This document shows, piece after piece, positions 8,427 to 16,028 of a DNA stretch of 26,385 bases. The DNA is from CAYOLL01 sp964404765 [NCBI: uncultured Gemmatimonadota bacterium]. Lineage in GTDB: Bacteria > 4572-55. Made by a program: the position numbers and the translations under genes. The stretch lies in NCBI GenBank assembly GCA_964404765.1, contig CAYOLL010000078.1:1-26385 (forward strand). Direction: 5' to 3'. The notes beneath the pieces are model-generated. The model was not told the origin of the DNA and did no database searches. It worked only from the letters and a program-made list of their open reading frames with translations. Within the stretch, counting starts at the first letter, position 1. Each line of letters opens with the position of its first letter.

Positions 8427-8899
8427 TCAGACGGTAAAAAGTGCGGCATAGCCGCAAGAAAAGCTTGCCCCAAAGCCGCGAGTCGTTTAATATTCAGGCT
8501 CATGAGAATAGCCAAGCAGAATACAGGCCCTCAAATTTTCTATCGAGTTTGAGGAAAACCCTACGGGTCTGCTCAATCATCCATGCATGTTCGAAAAGCC
8601 CAAATTCACAAATAACTTATTCAATGCAATAACCGATATTTTTAACTGGTTTAGATAAAAATCAAGCAGGGCAGTTGAACACATTTTTGGCCGCGAAAAA
8701 GCGTAACGAACGTAAACTTCGAGCAAAACCAAGAACTTTCTGTCTTCCTTTTGTGATTTTTGAGCCTTTGTGCGGCAAAAATTTGTAGAAACCGTTCAGC
8801 CGCACAGGTCGTAAAAATGATTGGCTCTATCAACACCAAATTGCATCGCCACAGTAATCAAACCAAAAAAAACATAATGACGAACGGATATATTATCTT
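8427..8899. other. Intergenic repeat-rich stretch
   Basis: No credible gene; the 63-codon + frame at 8441 has no family resemblance. Just after the phosphatase stop is a hairpin TGCGGC-ATA-GCCGCA (8442-8456). It lacks a T run on the + strand but has CTTTTT after it on the minus strand. At about 8683-8790 lies a degenerate copy of the TTTGCC…GGCAAA palindrome family. The gpsA promoter should lie near 8840-8895, but I see no clear boxes. Confidence 0.5.
8683..8790. repeat. Degenerate palindromic repeat related to the 6121 element
   Basis: The left arm TTTTTGGCCGCGAAAAAGCG and, read on the minus strand, the right arm TTTTTGCCGCACAAAGGCTC are imperfect inverse complements about 100 bases apart. 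The words between (CACAAAAGG, GACAGAAAG on the minus strand) match the style of the 6121-6204 element. This copy lies between genes. I call it a diverged member of the same or a related family. Confidence 0.4.
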
Positions 8900-9904
8900 A
8901 TGGCACGTATAACTGTTTTAGGCTCAGGCAGTTGGGGTTGTACACTGGGTTTGGTGGCGGATCGCGCCAGACACCAGGTTTGTGTATGGGGAGCAGACGC
9001 AGTACAGATTGCGCAGTTGTGCAAGAACCGGCATCTGGATCAATTTCTTCCCGGCGTAAAGTTTCCGGAGACAATTCAATTTACGACAGATTTGGCCGCT
9101 GCATTGTATCAAACCGATTTGATACTGGTGGTTGTACCATCGCATGCTGTTCGCGCAGTGGCTCGTTTATTAGCGGCGCTGACTTTTGGCCAGCCAATTG
9201 TTGTCAATGCCGCAAAAGGTATTGAGAATGATTCGCTAATGCGGATGTCCGAAGTGTTGACTGCAGAACTGCCGGCTGAGCATCATGCCAAAATTTGCAC
9301 CCTGTCCGGTCCCAGCCTGGCGCGGGAAGTTTGTGCTGAAATGCCCACCACAGTGACCGTAGCCGGGAAAAATCCATGCGCATTAGCTACAGCTCAGAAC
9401 TTGCTGAAATCAAGGTACTTTCGGATTTATACTAATGATGATATTATTGGTGTTGAGCTGGCCGGGTCGCTCAAAAATGTTATTGCGATAGCTGCCGGAA
9501 CGCTCGATGGTCTGGGTTTTGGCGACAATACAAAAGGTGCGCTGATTACACGCGGCCTGGCAGAAATAACCCGGCTGGGTGTGGCGATGGGGGCGAATCC
9601 GGTCACCTTTGCCGGACTGGCCGGCATGGGCGATTTGATTACAACCTGCGAAAGCCGGCAAAGCCGCAACCGCAGCGTCGGCGAACAATTGGCCCGCGGG
9701 CGCAAATTAAAAGACATCCTGACCGAAATGGTAATGGTGGCCGAAGGCGTCAAAACAACCCAGGCGGCGCGGGCATTATCGCGCAAAACCGGAGTAGAAA
9801 TGCCGATTGTGGATGCTGTTTATGCGGTATTGTTCGAAGATAAGCACCCGCTGCAAGTTACTGGCGAGTTGATGGGGCGGCAGGCTCGCCCGGAGATTTG
9901 GTAG
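8900..9904 (+). CDS. gpsA: Glycerol-3-phosphate dehydrogenase [NAD(P)+]
   Basis: Cytosolic enzyme that reduces dihydroxyacetone phosphate to sn-glycerol 3-phosphate, the backbone for phospholipid synthesis. The 334-residue length is normal. The N-terminal Rossmann fold opens with ITVLGSGSWGCTLG (dinucleotide GxGxxG with Ser for the usual Ala). VVPSHAVR and NAAKGIE follow. The catalytic lysine is K192 in ELAGSLKNVIAIAAG, with substrate-site NTKGALITRG (about 210-219) and GLAGMGDLITTC plus SRNRSVG later. ATG 8900 fits the conserved N-terminus, although no strong ribosome site precedes it. It stands alone on its strand and ends 6 bases from the convergent permease gene. Confidence 0.96.
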   Translation: MARITVLGSGSWGCTLGLVADRARHQVCVWGADAVQIAQLCKNRHLDQFLPGVKFPETIQFTTDLAAALYQTDLILVVVPSHAVRAVARLLAALTFGQPIVVNAAKGIENDSLMRMSEVLTAELPAEHHAKICTLSGPSLAREVCAEMPTTVTVAGKNPCALATAQNLLKSRYFRIYTNDDIIGVELAGSLKNVIAIAAGTLDGLGFGDNTKGALITRGLAEITRLGVAMGANPVTFAGLAGMGDLITTCESRQSRNRSVGEQLARGRKLKDILTEMVMVAEGVKTTQAARALSRKTGVEMPIVDAVYAVLFEDKHPLQVTGELMGRQARPEIW

Positions 9905-9910
9905 AAATGG

Positions 9911-11200
9911 TTAGACCGGCTCATTCCCCTTGACGCTGCCGTCATCGTGAATAATCTCGCTGTCGTTGCGATAAAAATCGGAACGGCGATACCGCGCGTG
10001 CCACTCTTTCACCAGCGCCTTGCCGACGGCAGTAACCGGCACGGCAATGAGTAAACCGACAAAGCCAAAGAAGTTGGCGAATAACAACAGTGAGATCATT
10101 ACCACTGCCGGATGCAAGCCCGTCACATTACCCACCACCCGTGGCGAAATAAAAGTGCCTTCCAGAAACTGCACCGCCCAAAAAACACCGCCCAACTTAA
10201 CAATCGTCATCACCGGCTCCGACCCGAACAAGGAAATAATCCCGCCAATAATCAATGTTACTGTTAAGCCGACATAGGGCACCAGGTTGGCGATTCCGGC
10301 CATTGTTCCCAGCAGAAGCGCATAGTCAACACCAAAAATACCCAAACCCATGGATGTCAAAACACCGATAATCATGCAAACCAACAGTTGACCGCGCAAA
10401 TACAGGCCGACCATCTTGTCGCCATCGTTAATGGTCTCGCGTACTTTGGTCTGTTGTTTAAGCGGTACCATGGCAATGACACCGCTACGAATCCGGTCAA
10501 AGTCAACTAAAAAGTAATAGGTCAAAAAGGGGATTAAAATAATATTGAGGAAGTGAGAAATGGTGCTGCCGGCGGCTTTTGCAAAGGTCAGCGCCGCGGA
10601 AAAGAGAGCTTCCAGCACATTCTGAATGCCGGCCAGTAGCTTCTGATCCAAAAATTTCTCCTCGGTGATCACACCGTACTCGATCAATTTGGCTTGAATG
10701 GCCACAACCCAGCCCATAATGGCGGATTTCATCGACGGGATTAACGAAAAGAATTTTTGAATTTCTTCGATCAAAATGGGAATGATAAAAACAATTGCCA
10801 GACCCATGAAGAAGCTCAACCCCAAAATAAGCCACAGAATAGCCCGCTCACGTTTCACTTTATAACGCTCAAAGCGGTCAATTAATGGGTCAAATAAATA
10901 GGCCAGAACAAAAGAAATGACAATTGGGGTGATAACGTTTTTAGCTTCCTGATATAGAAAATAGGCGGCAATAAAGCCAATCAGAATCATCACCCGCCGG
11001 ATGACGATGTTGTAGCGCAAAGGGGCCAGCAGAAATAAAATAGCCAGAACCAGCCAAATCGGCGTCAATATACTTTGCAGTTCGTAAATCAGCAGGCCGA
11101 ACAAAACCAGAAAGGTGAAGAAAATAATCAGCGTCACCAGCCAGTTGACTTCCAGCGGGCGGATAAAGGATTTGTCTTTGGGCGGTTTGGGGATGTTCAT
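9911..11200 (-). CDS. AI-2E family transporter (PerM/UPF0118-like permease)
   Basis: A 429-residue inner-membrane protein with about eight hydrophobic segments in the family arrangement. There are two early helices (about 20-62), another pair to about 110, the soluble region with IPILIEEIQKFFSLIPSM, then LIPFLTYYFLVDFDRIRSG, the signature GLYLRGQLLVCMIIGVLTSMGLGIFGVDYALLLGTMAGIANLVPYVG in the second half, and a final pair near SPRVVGNVTGLHPAVVMISLLLFANFFG. The family includes AI-2 exporters and Na+/H+ antiporters, so the substrate cannot be read from sequence. The N-terminal extra hydrophobic pair (LIIFFTFLVLFGLLIY, WLVLAILFLLAPL) makes it slightly longer than typical members. Only 26 bases separate it from the Rpn gene upstream, so read-through from that operon is likely. 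Confidence 0.9.
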   Translation of the reverse strand: MNIPKPPKDKSFIRPLEVNWLVTLIIFFTFLVLFGLLIYELQSILTPIWLVLAILFLLAPLRYNIVIRRVMILIGFIAAYFLYQEAKNVITPIVISFVLAYLFDPLIDRFERYKVKRERAILWLILGLSFFMGLAIVFIIPILIEEIQKFFSLIPSMKSAIMGWVVAIQAKLIEYGVITEEKFLDQKLLAGIQNVLEALFSAALTFAKAAGSTISHFLNIILIPFLTYYFLVDFDRIRSGVIAMVPLKQQTKVRETINDGDKMVGLYLRGQLLVCMIIGVLTSMGLGIFGVDYALLLGTMAGIANLVPYVGLTVTLIIGGIISLFGSEPVMTIVKLGGVFWAVQFLEGTFISPRVVGNVTGLHPAVVMISLLLFANFFGFVGLLIAVPVTAVGKALVKEWHARYRRSDFYRNDSEIIHDDGSVKGNEPV

Positions 11201-11226
11201 CTGGTTTTTTTGGTAGATGGCTTGTA

Positions 11227-11457
11227 TTAAAGCGCTTCAATCTGCGCCCGGCTTAAACCCGTGAATTTCATGATTTTTTCGACGGAATCGCCGTCGGATT
11301 TCATTTGGCGGGCAAAATCAAGCTTGGTTTCCAGCCGACCTTTGGCCTCACCTTTGGCCTCACCTTTGGCCTCACCTCTGGCTTCGCCCTCAACTAAACC
11401 TTTCGTCTCACCTTCATTGAAACCGGTTTCGTAGGCGGTATCGACAGCGCTTTTCAT
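11227..11457 (-). CDS. Possible nested RpnS-type antitoxin within copy 1
   Basis: An in-frame ATG at 11457 (M227 of the nuclease, in RYWDMKSAV) would give a 76-residue C-terminal product containing the GEAK repeats. Known RpnS proteins are made this way and neutralise the full-length nuclease. The start is conserved in copy 2. Against it, the only purine-rich sequence (GGGAC) abuts the ATG too closely for a good ribosome site, and no internal promoter is obvious. This is an inference from the family. Confidence 0.28.
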   Translation of the reverse strand: MKSAVDTAYETGFNEGETKGLVEGEARGEAKGEAKGEAKGRLETKLDFARQMKSDGDSVEKIMKFTGLSRAQIEAL

Positions 11458-12135
11458 GTCCCAATAACGGATCAGGCTTTCATCATAAACGGTACGCTGA
11501 TCGCGGTTCATGTTGGCGATTTCGGCAATTGTAAACGCCTTCTGAAAAATAGGCTCGTTCAAAATCTGCGGGATATGATCAAAGCTCTCCAGATTCTTCA
11601 AAAAATAAACCCATTTGTCAAAATGATTGCCTAACTCGTGCTCCTGTTTAACAAACAAGGGCATTTGCAGAAATTTGAAATGCAGTTTGTCAAAGAACAA
11701 TTCGCCGTCCTGATCGCGCAACGCCACATCCCGCCGAAACTTGCGCTTTTCCTCGGCCTCGTCGTACTCAAAATCCAAAATCGCCACAAAATAGATGGCT
11801 GTCAGCTTGAAGTTCCAATCGCCCTTTTCGGCCTGCTCACGGATCGGAAACGTGGCGTAAAACAGCGACCGATCTTTAAAAAACTTCAACTTGGCCTTTT
11901 GCATTTCGACGATAAAGCGCTCGCCTGATGCGCTGACGCAGTGCAGATCGAAAATGGCTTTGCGTTCGTAGATCGCGTCCGGCAGATTTTCGGCGTTGCG
12001 AAACGTCAGCTCGGCGATTTGATGCTGCGACGGCAGCAATTGGTTGAGGAAGTCGATCAACAAATCTCGGCTGCCTTCTTCGCCAAACAGCTTCTTAAAG
12101 CCAAAATCAGTGTAGGGATTGAAATAACGCGACAT
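11227..12135 (-). CDS. Rpn family PD-(D/E)XK nuclease, copy 1 (with GEAK repeats)
   Basis: A 302-residue member of the PDDEXK_2 / recombination-promoting nuclease group, often misnamed transposase. The N-terminus MSRYFNPYTDFGFKKLFGEE is the family hallmark; active-site residues are D63 in IFDLHC and E77-x-Q79 in IVEMQK. GAGG lies 7 bases before ATG 12135. The C-terminus carries GEAR-GEAK-GEAK-GEAK, encoded by 12-base repeats, then about 36 residues ending SRAQIEAL. Published work on Rpn proteins describes toxic full-length nucleases held in check by a separately translated C-terminal piece with variable four-residue repeats, active against phage; this gene fits that design. It lies 14 bases downstream of a near-identical copy, so the two probably share one mRNA. 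Confidence 0.88.
   Translation of the reverse strand: MSRYFNPYTDFGFKKLFGEEGSRDLLIDFLNQLLPSQHQIAELTFRNAENLPDAIYERKAIFDLHCVSASGERFIVEMQKAKLKFFKDRSLFYATFPIREQAEKGDWNFKLTAIYFVAILDFEYDEAEEKRKFRRDVALRDQDGELFFDKLHFKFLQMPLFVKQEHELGNHFDKWVYFLKNLESFDHIPQILNEPIFQKAFTIAEIANMNRDQRTVYDESLIRYWDMKSAVDTAYETGFNEGETKGLVEGEARGEAKGEAKGEAKGRLETKLDFARQMKSDGDSVEKIMKFTGLSRAQIEAL
11338..11385 (-). repeat. 12-bp coding minisatellite (GEAK repeats)
   Basis: Three exact + strand units ACCTTTGGCCTC (11338-11349, 11350-11361, 11362-11373) and a fourth with two changes (11374-11385). Each encodes GEAK or GEAR on the minus strand. Unit length is a multiple of three, so slippage changes repeat number without frameshift. Copy 2 of the gene lacks the array. 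Confidence 0.9.
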
Positions 12136-12149
12136 GGTTCAACCTCAAA

Positions 12150-12974
12150 CTAAAGCGCTTCGATCTCCGCCCGGCTTAGGCCGGTATATTTGATGATCTT
12201 ATCAATCGGCTCGCCGTCGGACTTCATTTGTCGGGCAAAATCCAATCGGGTCTCCTGCCGGCCGGTTTCATAGGCGGTCTCGACGGCGCTTTTCATGTCC
12301 CAATAACGAATCAGGCTTTCGTCATAAACGGTGCGCTGCTCCGGGTTCATGTTGGCAATTTCGGCAATCGTAAACGCTTTTTGAAAAATCGGCTCATTCA
12401 GAATCTGTGGGATATGATCAAAGCTCTCCAGATTCTTCAAAAAATAAACCCATTTGTCAAAATGATTGGCTAATTCATGCTCCTGCTTGACGAACAGCGG
12501 CATCTGCAAAAATTTGAAATGCAGCTTGTCGAAAAACAGTGCGCCGTCCTGATCCCGCAGGGCCACATCCCGCCGAAACTTGCGCTGTTCCTCCGCCTCG
12601 TCGTACTCAAAATCCAAAATCGCCACAAAATAAATGGCCGTCAGCTTGAAGTTCCAATCGCCTTTTTCGGCCTGTTCGCGGATCGGAAATGTGGCGTAAA
12701 ACAACGAGCGGTCTTTAAAAAACTTCAGCTTGGCCTTTTGCATCTCGACGATAAAACGCTCGCCTGATGCGCTGACGCAGTGCAGATCGAAAATGGCTTT
12801 GCGTTCGTAGATCGCGTCCGGCAGATTTTCGGCGTTGCGAAATGTCAGCTCAGCGATTTGATGCTGCTGCGGCAGCAATTGGTTGAGGAAGTCAATCAAC
12901 AAATCTCGGCTGCCTTCTTCGCCAAACAGCTTCTTAAAGCCAAAATCGGTGTAGGGATTGAAATAACGCGACAT
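12150..12974 (-). CDS. Rpn family PD-(D/E)XK nuclease, copy 2 (no repeat array)
   Basis: A 274-residue paralogue of the next gene. I start it at ATG 12974 (GAGG 6 bases upstream, and the same MSRYFNPYTDF start as copy 1) rather than an in-frame start 24 bases earlier. It keeps the same active-site D63 and E77-x-Q79. Over residues 1-226 I count about six differences from copy 1. After M227 it lacks 28 residues present in copy 1, including the GEAK array, and the last 36 residues differ at about nine positions. A nested start at 12296 would give only about 48 residues. It lies 24 bases downstream of the unknown membrane protein and 14 bases upstream of copy 1. Either copy could be the active toxin, or each might have its own specificity. 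Confidence 0.88.
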   Translation of the reverse strand: MSRYFNPYTDFGFKKLFGEEGSRDLLIDFLNQLLPQQHQIAELTFRNAENLPDAIYERKAIFDLHCVSASGERFIVEMQKAKLKFFKDRSLFYATFPIREQAEKGDWNFKLTAIYFVAILDFEYDEAEEQRKFRRDVALRDQDGALFFDKLHFKFLQMPLFVKQEHELANHFDKWVYFLKNLESFDHIPQILNEPIFQKAFTIAEIANMNPEQRTVYDESLIRYWDMKSAVETAYETGRQETRLDFARQMKSDGEPIDKIIKYTGLSRAEIEAL

Positions 12975-12998
12975 ATTTGACCTCGCGATTTGATGCAT

Positions 12999-13583
12999 CT
13001 ATGGGATTCCACTAACACATATTAGGAGCGATACAGACTCTTTAAACGCTTCTATGCTCATATCGGGTTCAATTACAGTCAGCTTGATATGAAGATTTTT
13101 TATATATTTCCCATTTACAGGCACTCCAAATTCTAGCAGATATATTTTCAGAGTATCCCACCCTGTAATTTGTTTACTCATAGTTATAAAATCTTCACGG
13201 ATCAGATCGCTTCCGTGAAAAAACTCTACTTGGATCTTCCCTTTAAATTTGTATGTTGGGAAAATTCCATCAGTAGTTTGAGGAAATACTTTTCTTTCCC
13301 CTTGTATTGCAATTGCATGAATGCCTAAATATTTAGGCTTAAATTCGTAAACTTTGGAAAAGCCAAGCTCTGTAAACTTAAAATCAGAGTCAAGAATAAT
13401 CGGTTGATATAGATCGACCGGTTTTTCGGTATACTTCTTAAAAAAATACCATGTTTCGGAAAAAATTGGAAAAAAACCGTACTCCGACTTAAACATGAAT
13501 ATCTTATAAATGAAAATTGCAAGAATAAGAAAAGCTAATACGAGTAACATTTTCTGGCGCAGATTACTCAGGTGCTTGCGCAT
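12999..13583 (-). CDS. Membrane-anchored protein of unknown function
   Basis: I do not recognise this 194-residue protein. Residues about 12-31 (MLLVLAFLILAIFIYKIFMF) form one membrane helix after a basic MRKHLSNLRQK, so the rest should face the periplasm as an N-in anchored domain. That domain looks beta-rich, with alternating hydrophobic and charged residues and ending VSLLICVSGIP. No catalytic motif is visible. The gene is clearly more AT-rich than its neighbours, which suggests transfer or fast evolution. It precedes the two Rpn genes by 24 bases on the same strand and probably heads their transcript. It could be an unrelated orphan or part of the defence unit. Confidence 0.55.
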   Translation of the reverse strand: MRKHLSNLRQKMLLVLAFLILAIFIYKIFMFKSEYGFFPIFSETWYFFKKYTEKPVDLYQPIILDSDFKFTELGFSKVYEFKPKYLGIHAIAIQGERKVFPQTTDGIFPTYKFKGKIQVEFFHGSDLIREDFITMSKQITGWDTLKIYLLEFGVPVNGKYIKNLHIKLTVIEPDMSIEAFKESVSLLICVSGIP

Positions 13584-13671
13584 ACCATAATTCCCGAATT
13601 AGTTTTTTAATGATTTTGCTCTGACTGACTATGATTTCATCCAAATTTAGATTACACCCACATATTCGAAG

Positions 13672-13689
13672 TTCTAAGAATTCTAAGAA
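13672..13689. repeat. Tandem 9-bp repeat TTCTAAGAA x2
   Basis: Two exact head-to-tail copies lie 5 bases beyond the aldehyde dehydrogenase stop; each unit is nearly palindromic. With the AT-rich sequence to 13584 it separates the dehydrogenase operon from the unknown-protein/Rpn operon and may hold the promoter of the latter. No function is proven. Confidence 0.35.
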
Positions 13690-13693
13690 TCGC

Positions 13694-15103
13694 TTATAGA
13701 TACTTAAAAACGAAATTGGCGACTTGCTGCGTCAGGCGGTTGTAGGGTGCGTACAGCAGTTTTAAGGTGGTAAAGCCCACTCGCTGCTGCAAAATACTGC
13801 GCTCGTTGGTAAAAGCCAAAAAGCCGGAATAACCGTGCGCCTTGCCAATGCCGCTATAGTTAACGCCGCCAAAAGGCAAATGCGGATGGGCAAACATAAT
13901 CGTTGTTTCATTGATACCGACGCTGCCGGAAGAAGTGGTCCCAATGGTCTTTTCAATATTCATTTTTGAGCGGGAAAAGATGTATAAAGCCAACGGTTTC
14001 TCCTCAGCATTAATGCGGGTCAGCGCATCATCGAGGCGGTCGTAAGTCGTGATCGGCAAAACCGGGCCAAAAATCTCTTCGCGCACGATCGGCGCATCCG
14101 GCGGCACATTGTTCAAGATCGTCGGGGACAGATAATTATCGGCTTGATTCCGGTCATTGCCGAGCACGACTTCCGCGCCGGCGGACAGTGTTCGATCTAT
14201 CAAATCGCAGACGCGGGCCAGATGCCGGGCGTTCACCACCCGGGCAAAATCGCCATTCGCGGCCATTTGTCCGGCGTCGGCGGCGTACATTTTAGCAAAA
14301 TTCCGCCTCAGTGCCTTAATCAAAGCCGCATGAACGGAGGTGTGCGCCAAAATATAGTTGATGGACAGACACGATTGGCCGCAGTTAAAAAACTTGCCCC
14401 AAATCAGCTTTTGGGCGGCATCTTCCACATCGGCGGTTTCATCCACGATGCACGGATTGCAGCCGCCCAACTCCAGCGTCACCGAAGCCAGTGTCTCGGC
14501 GGCGGCGGCCATGACCTTCTTGCCGACCTGCGGACTGCCGGTAAAAAAGATATGATGGAACGGCAGCTTGAGCAGCGCCTGCGCCACCGTATAATCACCC
14601 AGGCAAATAGCAATCTCCCGCTCATCGAACAATTCCTGCGCCATATTCCGGATCAAGTCCGACGTGTTGGGCGTCATTTCTGACGGCTTCACAATGGCGC
14701 AGCAACCTGCGGCAATAGCCGAAACCAGCGGGCCAACCGTCAGCATAAACGGAAAATTCCACGGCGCGAGAATCAGCGCCACGCCTTTGGGTTCGTAGAT
14801 GATTTTGGAGTTGGTGCCCAGATAAGCCAACGGCGGCGGCACTTTCTTCGGCTTCAGCCACGATTTGAGATGACCGCAGATGTGGTCAATTTCCTTAAGC
14901 ACCGGCTTCATGTCGCTCAGGGCAACTTCAATAGCCGGCTTTTTGAAATCTTTATAGATAGCCGCCTCGATGTCGCGCTGATGGGCATAAATCCAACGGC
15001 GCAGCGTCTGCAGCTTGGCAATCCGCTCGCTTGCTGTCGTGGATTTGACTTTGTGCAAAAAGAATTGATTTTGTTGATCAAAAAGCGCTTTTAGATCTTT
15101 CAT
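13694..15103 (-). CDS. Aldehyde dehydrogenase (class 3 / fatty-aldehyde type)
   Basis: NAD(P)-dependent oxidation of aldehydes to acids. The 469-residue length fits the shorter class-3 branch. Visible motifs: APWNFPF (113-119), cofactor-site K139 in IVKPSE, FTGSPQVGKKV (187-197), general base E211 in TLELGG, nucleophile C245 in NCGQSC, EEIFGPVLPI, and FGGVNYSGIGKAHG. C-terminal residues YAPYNRLTQQVANFVFKYL are hydrophobic-amphipathic, as in membrane-associated fatty aldehyde dehydrogenases. AGG lies 7 bases before ATG. It is the last gene of the minus-strand set, 13 bases after the M48 protease. The true substrate is unknown; medium or long aliphatic aldehydes are my guess. Confidence 0.93.
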   Translation of the reverse strand: MKDLKALFDQQNQFFLHKVKSTTASERIAKLQTLRRWIYAHQRDIEAAIYKDFKKPAIEVALSDMKPVLKEIDHICGHLKSWLKPKKVPPPLAYLGTNSKIIYEPKGVALILAPWNFPFMLTVGPLVSAIAAGCCAIVKPSEMTPNTSDLIRNMAQELFDEREIAICLGDYTVAQALLKLPFHHIFFTGSPQVGKKVMAAAAETLASVTLELGGCNPCIVDETADVEDAAQKLIWGKFFNCGQSCLSINYILAHTSVHAALIKALRRNFAKMYAADAGQMAANGDFARVVNARHLARVCDLIDRTLSAGAEVVLGNDRNQADNYLSPTILNNVPPDAPIVREEIFGPVLPITTYDRLDDALTRINAEEKPLALYIFSRSKMNIEKTIGTTSSGSVGINETTIMFAHPHLPFGGVNYSGIGKAHGYSGFLAFTNERSILQQRVGFTTLKLLYAPYNRLTQQVANFVFKYL

Positions 15104-15116
15104 GGCTGACCTGTGT

Positions 15117-16028
15117 TCACTTGCTGTAGTATTTCATCGCTTCCGGCAAGTGCTCGTTGAGGTTCTTGATACGGTTCGTATCCGACGGATGGGTGCTGAA
15201 AAACTGTTGCCTTTCCGCACCGGCGCTCAAGGCCGACATGCGCTCCCAAAATTCCGGCGCTTGCTTCGGATTAAAACCGGCCATGGCCATAAAAGTTAGA
15301 CCCAATTCGTCAGCTTCATATTCATATTTGCGGCTAAAAGGCAGCAGCACACCCAATTTCGCTCCACGCTCAATCACATTTCCGATCCGCTCGCCGCCAA
15401 TCACAGTGCCGGCTTTCGAGTCATCCAACCGGTCGGCGGCTTTATCGGATGCAAATCCGACAACATCTTCCTTGCCCTGTTGCTTTTCGCGGTGACGGGC
15501 GATGGCGTGGGCGATTTCATGACCCATAATAACGGCCAGGCCATCCCGATTTTTGGCGGTCGGCATGATGCCGGTAAAAACAACGACTTTGCCGCCGGGC
15601 ATACACCAGGCGTTGACTTCCGGGCCTTCCACCAGATTAAATTCCCAGGCGTAACCTTCCAAATCTTTGGATTTGCCTATATCGGCATAATGTTTCTCTA
15701 CGGCTTGACGTATCTCATCGCCGACTTGTTTGACTAAGTTGACCTGGGCGGTATTCTGGCTCAGTTTGGCGCTCTTGATAAAATCGGCGTAGGAGGCGTA
15801 AACTCCGGCCAGATACTCATTGCGCGGCGGCTTGTTGGGCAGCGGAGTCACATTGGACTTTGCCGCCTGAACAAGACCTTTGGCCGAAACGCTGTCGGAA
15901 GCAGCGGCTTTTGACACATCGGTTTTAATGTCCGATACTGTTTTTTGGGCTATGTTCTGGATCGATGTGCCGGAGCAGCCAACCAGAATTGGCGCTAACA
16001 AAAAAGGTATGAATACGTTGAACTTCAT
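15117..16028 (-). CDS. M48-family metalloprotease lipoprotein, copy A
   Basis: A zinc peptidase of 303 residues with an N-terminal lipobox LVGC (C18), so a periplasm-facing lipoprotein. The zinc site is HEIAH (H170, E171, H174) with third ligand E238 in YEADELG; WCMPGGKVVVFTGI precedes it and STHPSDTNRIKNL follows, as in BepA/LoiP/YcaL-type proteases that clear stalled outer-membrane proteins. Relative to copy B it has an extra low-complexity linker after the lipobox (about 20-70) and a longer loop after HEIAH. Its ATG overlaps the stop of the upstream gene (ATGA), and the GAGG ribosome site lies in that gene's last codons, so translation is coupled. Confidence 0.92.
   Translation of the reverse strand: MKFNVFIPFLLAPILVGCSGTSIQNIAQKTVSDIKTDVSKAAASDSVSAKGLVQAAKSNVTPLPNKPPRNEYLAGVYASYADFIKSAKLSQNTAQVNLVKQVGDEIRQAVEKHYADIGKSKDLEGYAWEFNLVEGPEVNAWCMPGGKVVVFTGIMPTAKNRDGLAVIMGHEIAHAIARHREKQQGKEDVVGFASDKAADRLDDSKAGTVIGGERIGNVIERGAKLGVLLPFSRKYEYEADELGLTFMAMAGFNPKQAPEFWERMSALSAGAERQQFFSTHPSDTNRIKNLNEHLPEAMKYYSK

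Noticed and set aside
8441-8632. 63-codon + frame after the PAP2 gene
   Set aside because: It covers a hairpin and AT-rich repeat debris, with Ser- and Arg-rich low-information sequence.
11338-11385. CRISPR array
   Set aside because: The repeats are 12 bases with no spacers and are translated as GEAK units.
11227-12974. Insertion sequence (transposase annotation)
   Set aside because: Proteins of this group are often labelled transposase, but no terminal inverted repeats or target duplications flank either copy, and the fold signature is an Rpn nuclease.
11638-12980. Matching + strand frames antisense to both Rpn genes
   Set aside because: They are similar to each other only because the minus-strand genes are duplicated.
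14144-14683. 179-codon + strand frame opposite the aldehyde dehydrogenase
   Set aside because: It lies antisense to the conserved catalytic core and has no ribosome site or recognisable domain.
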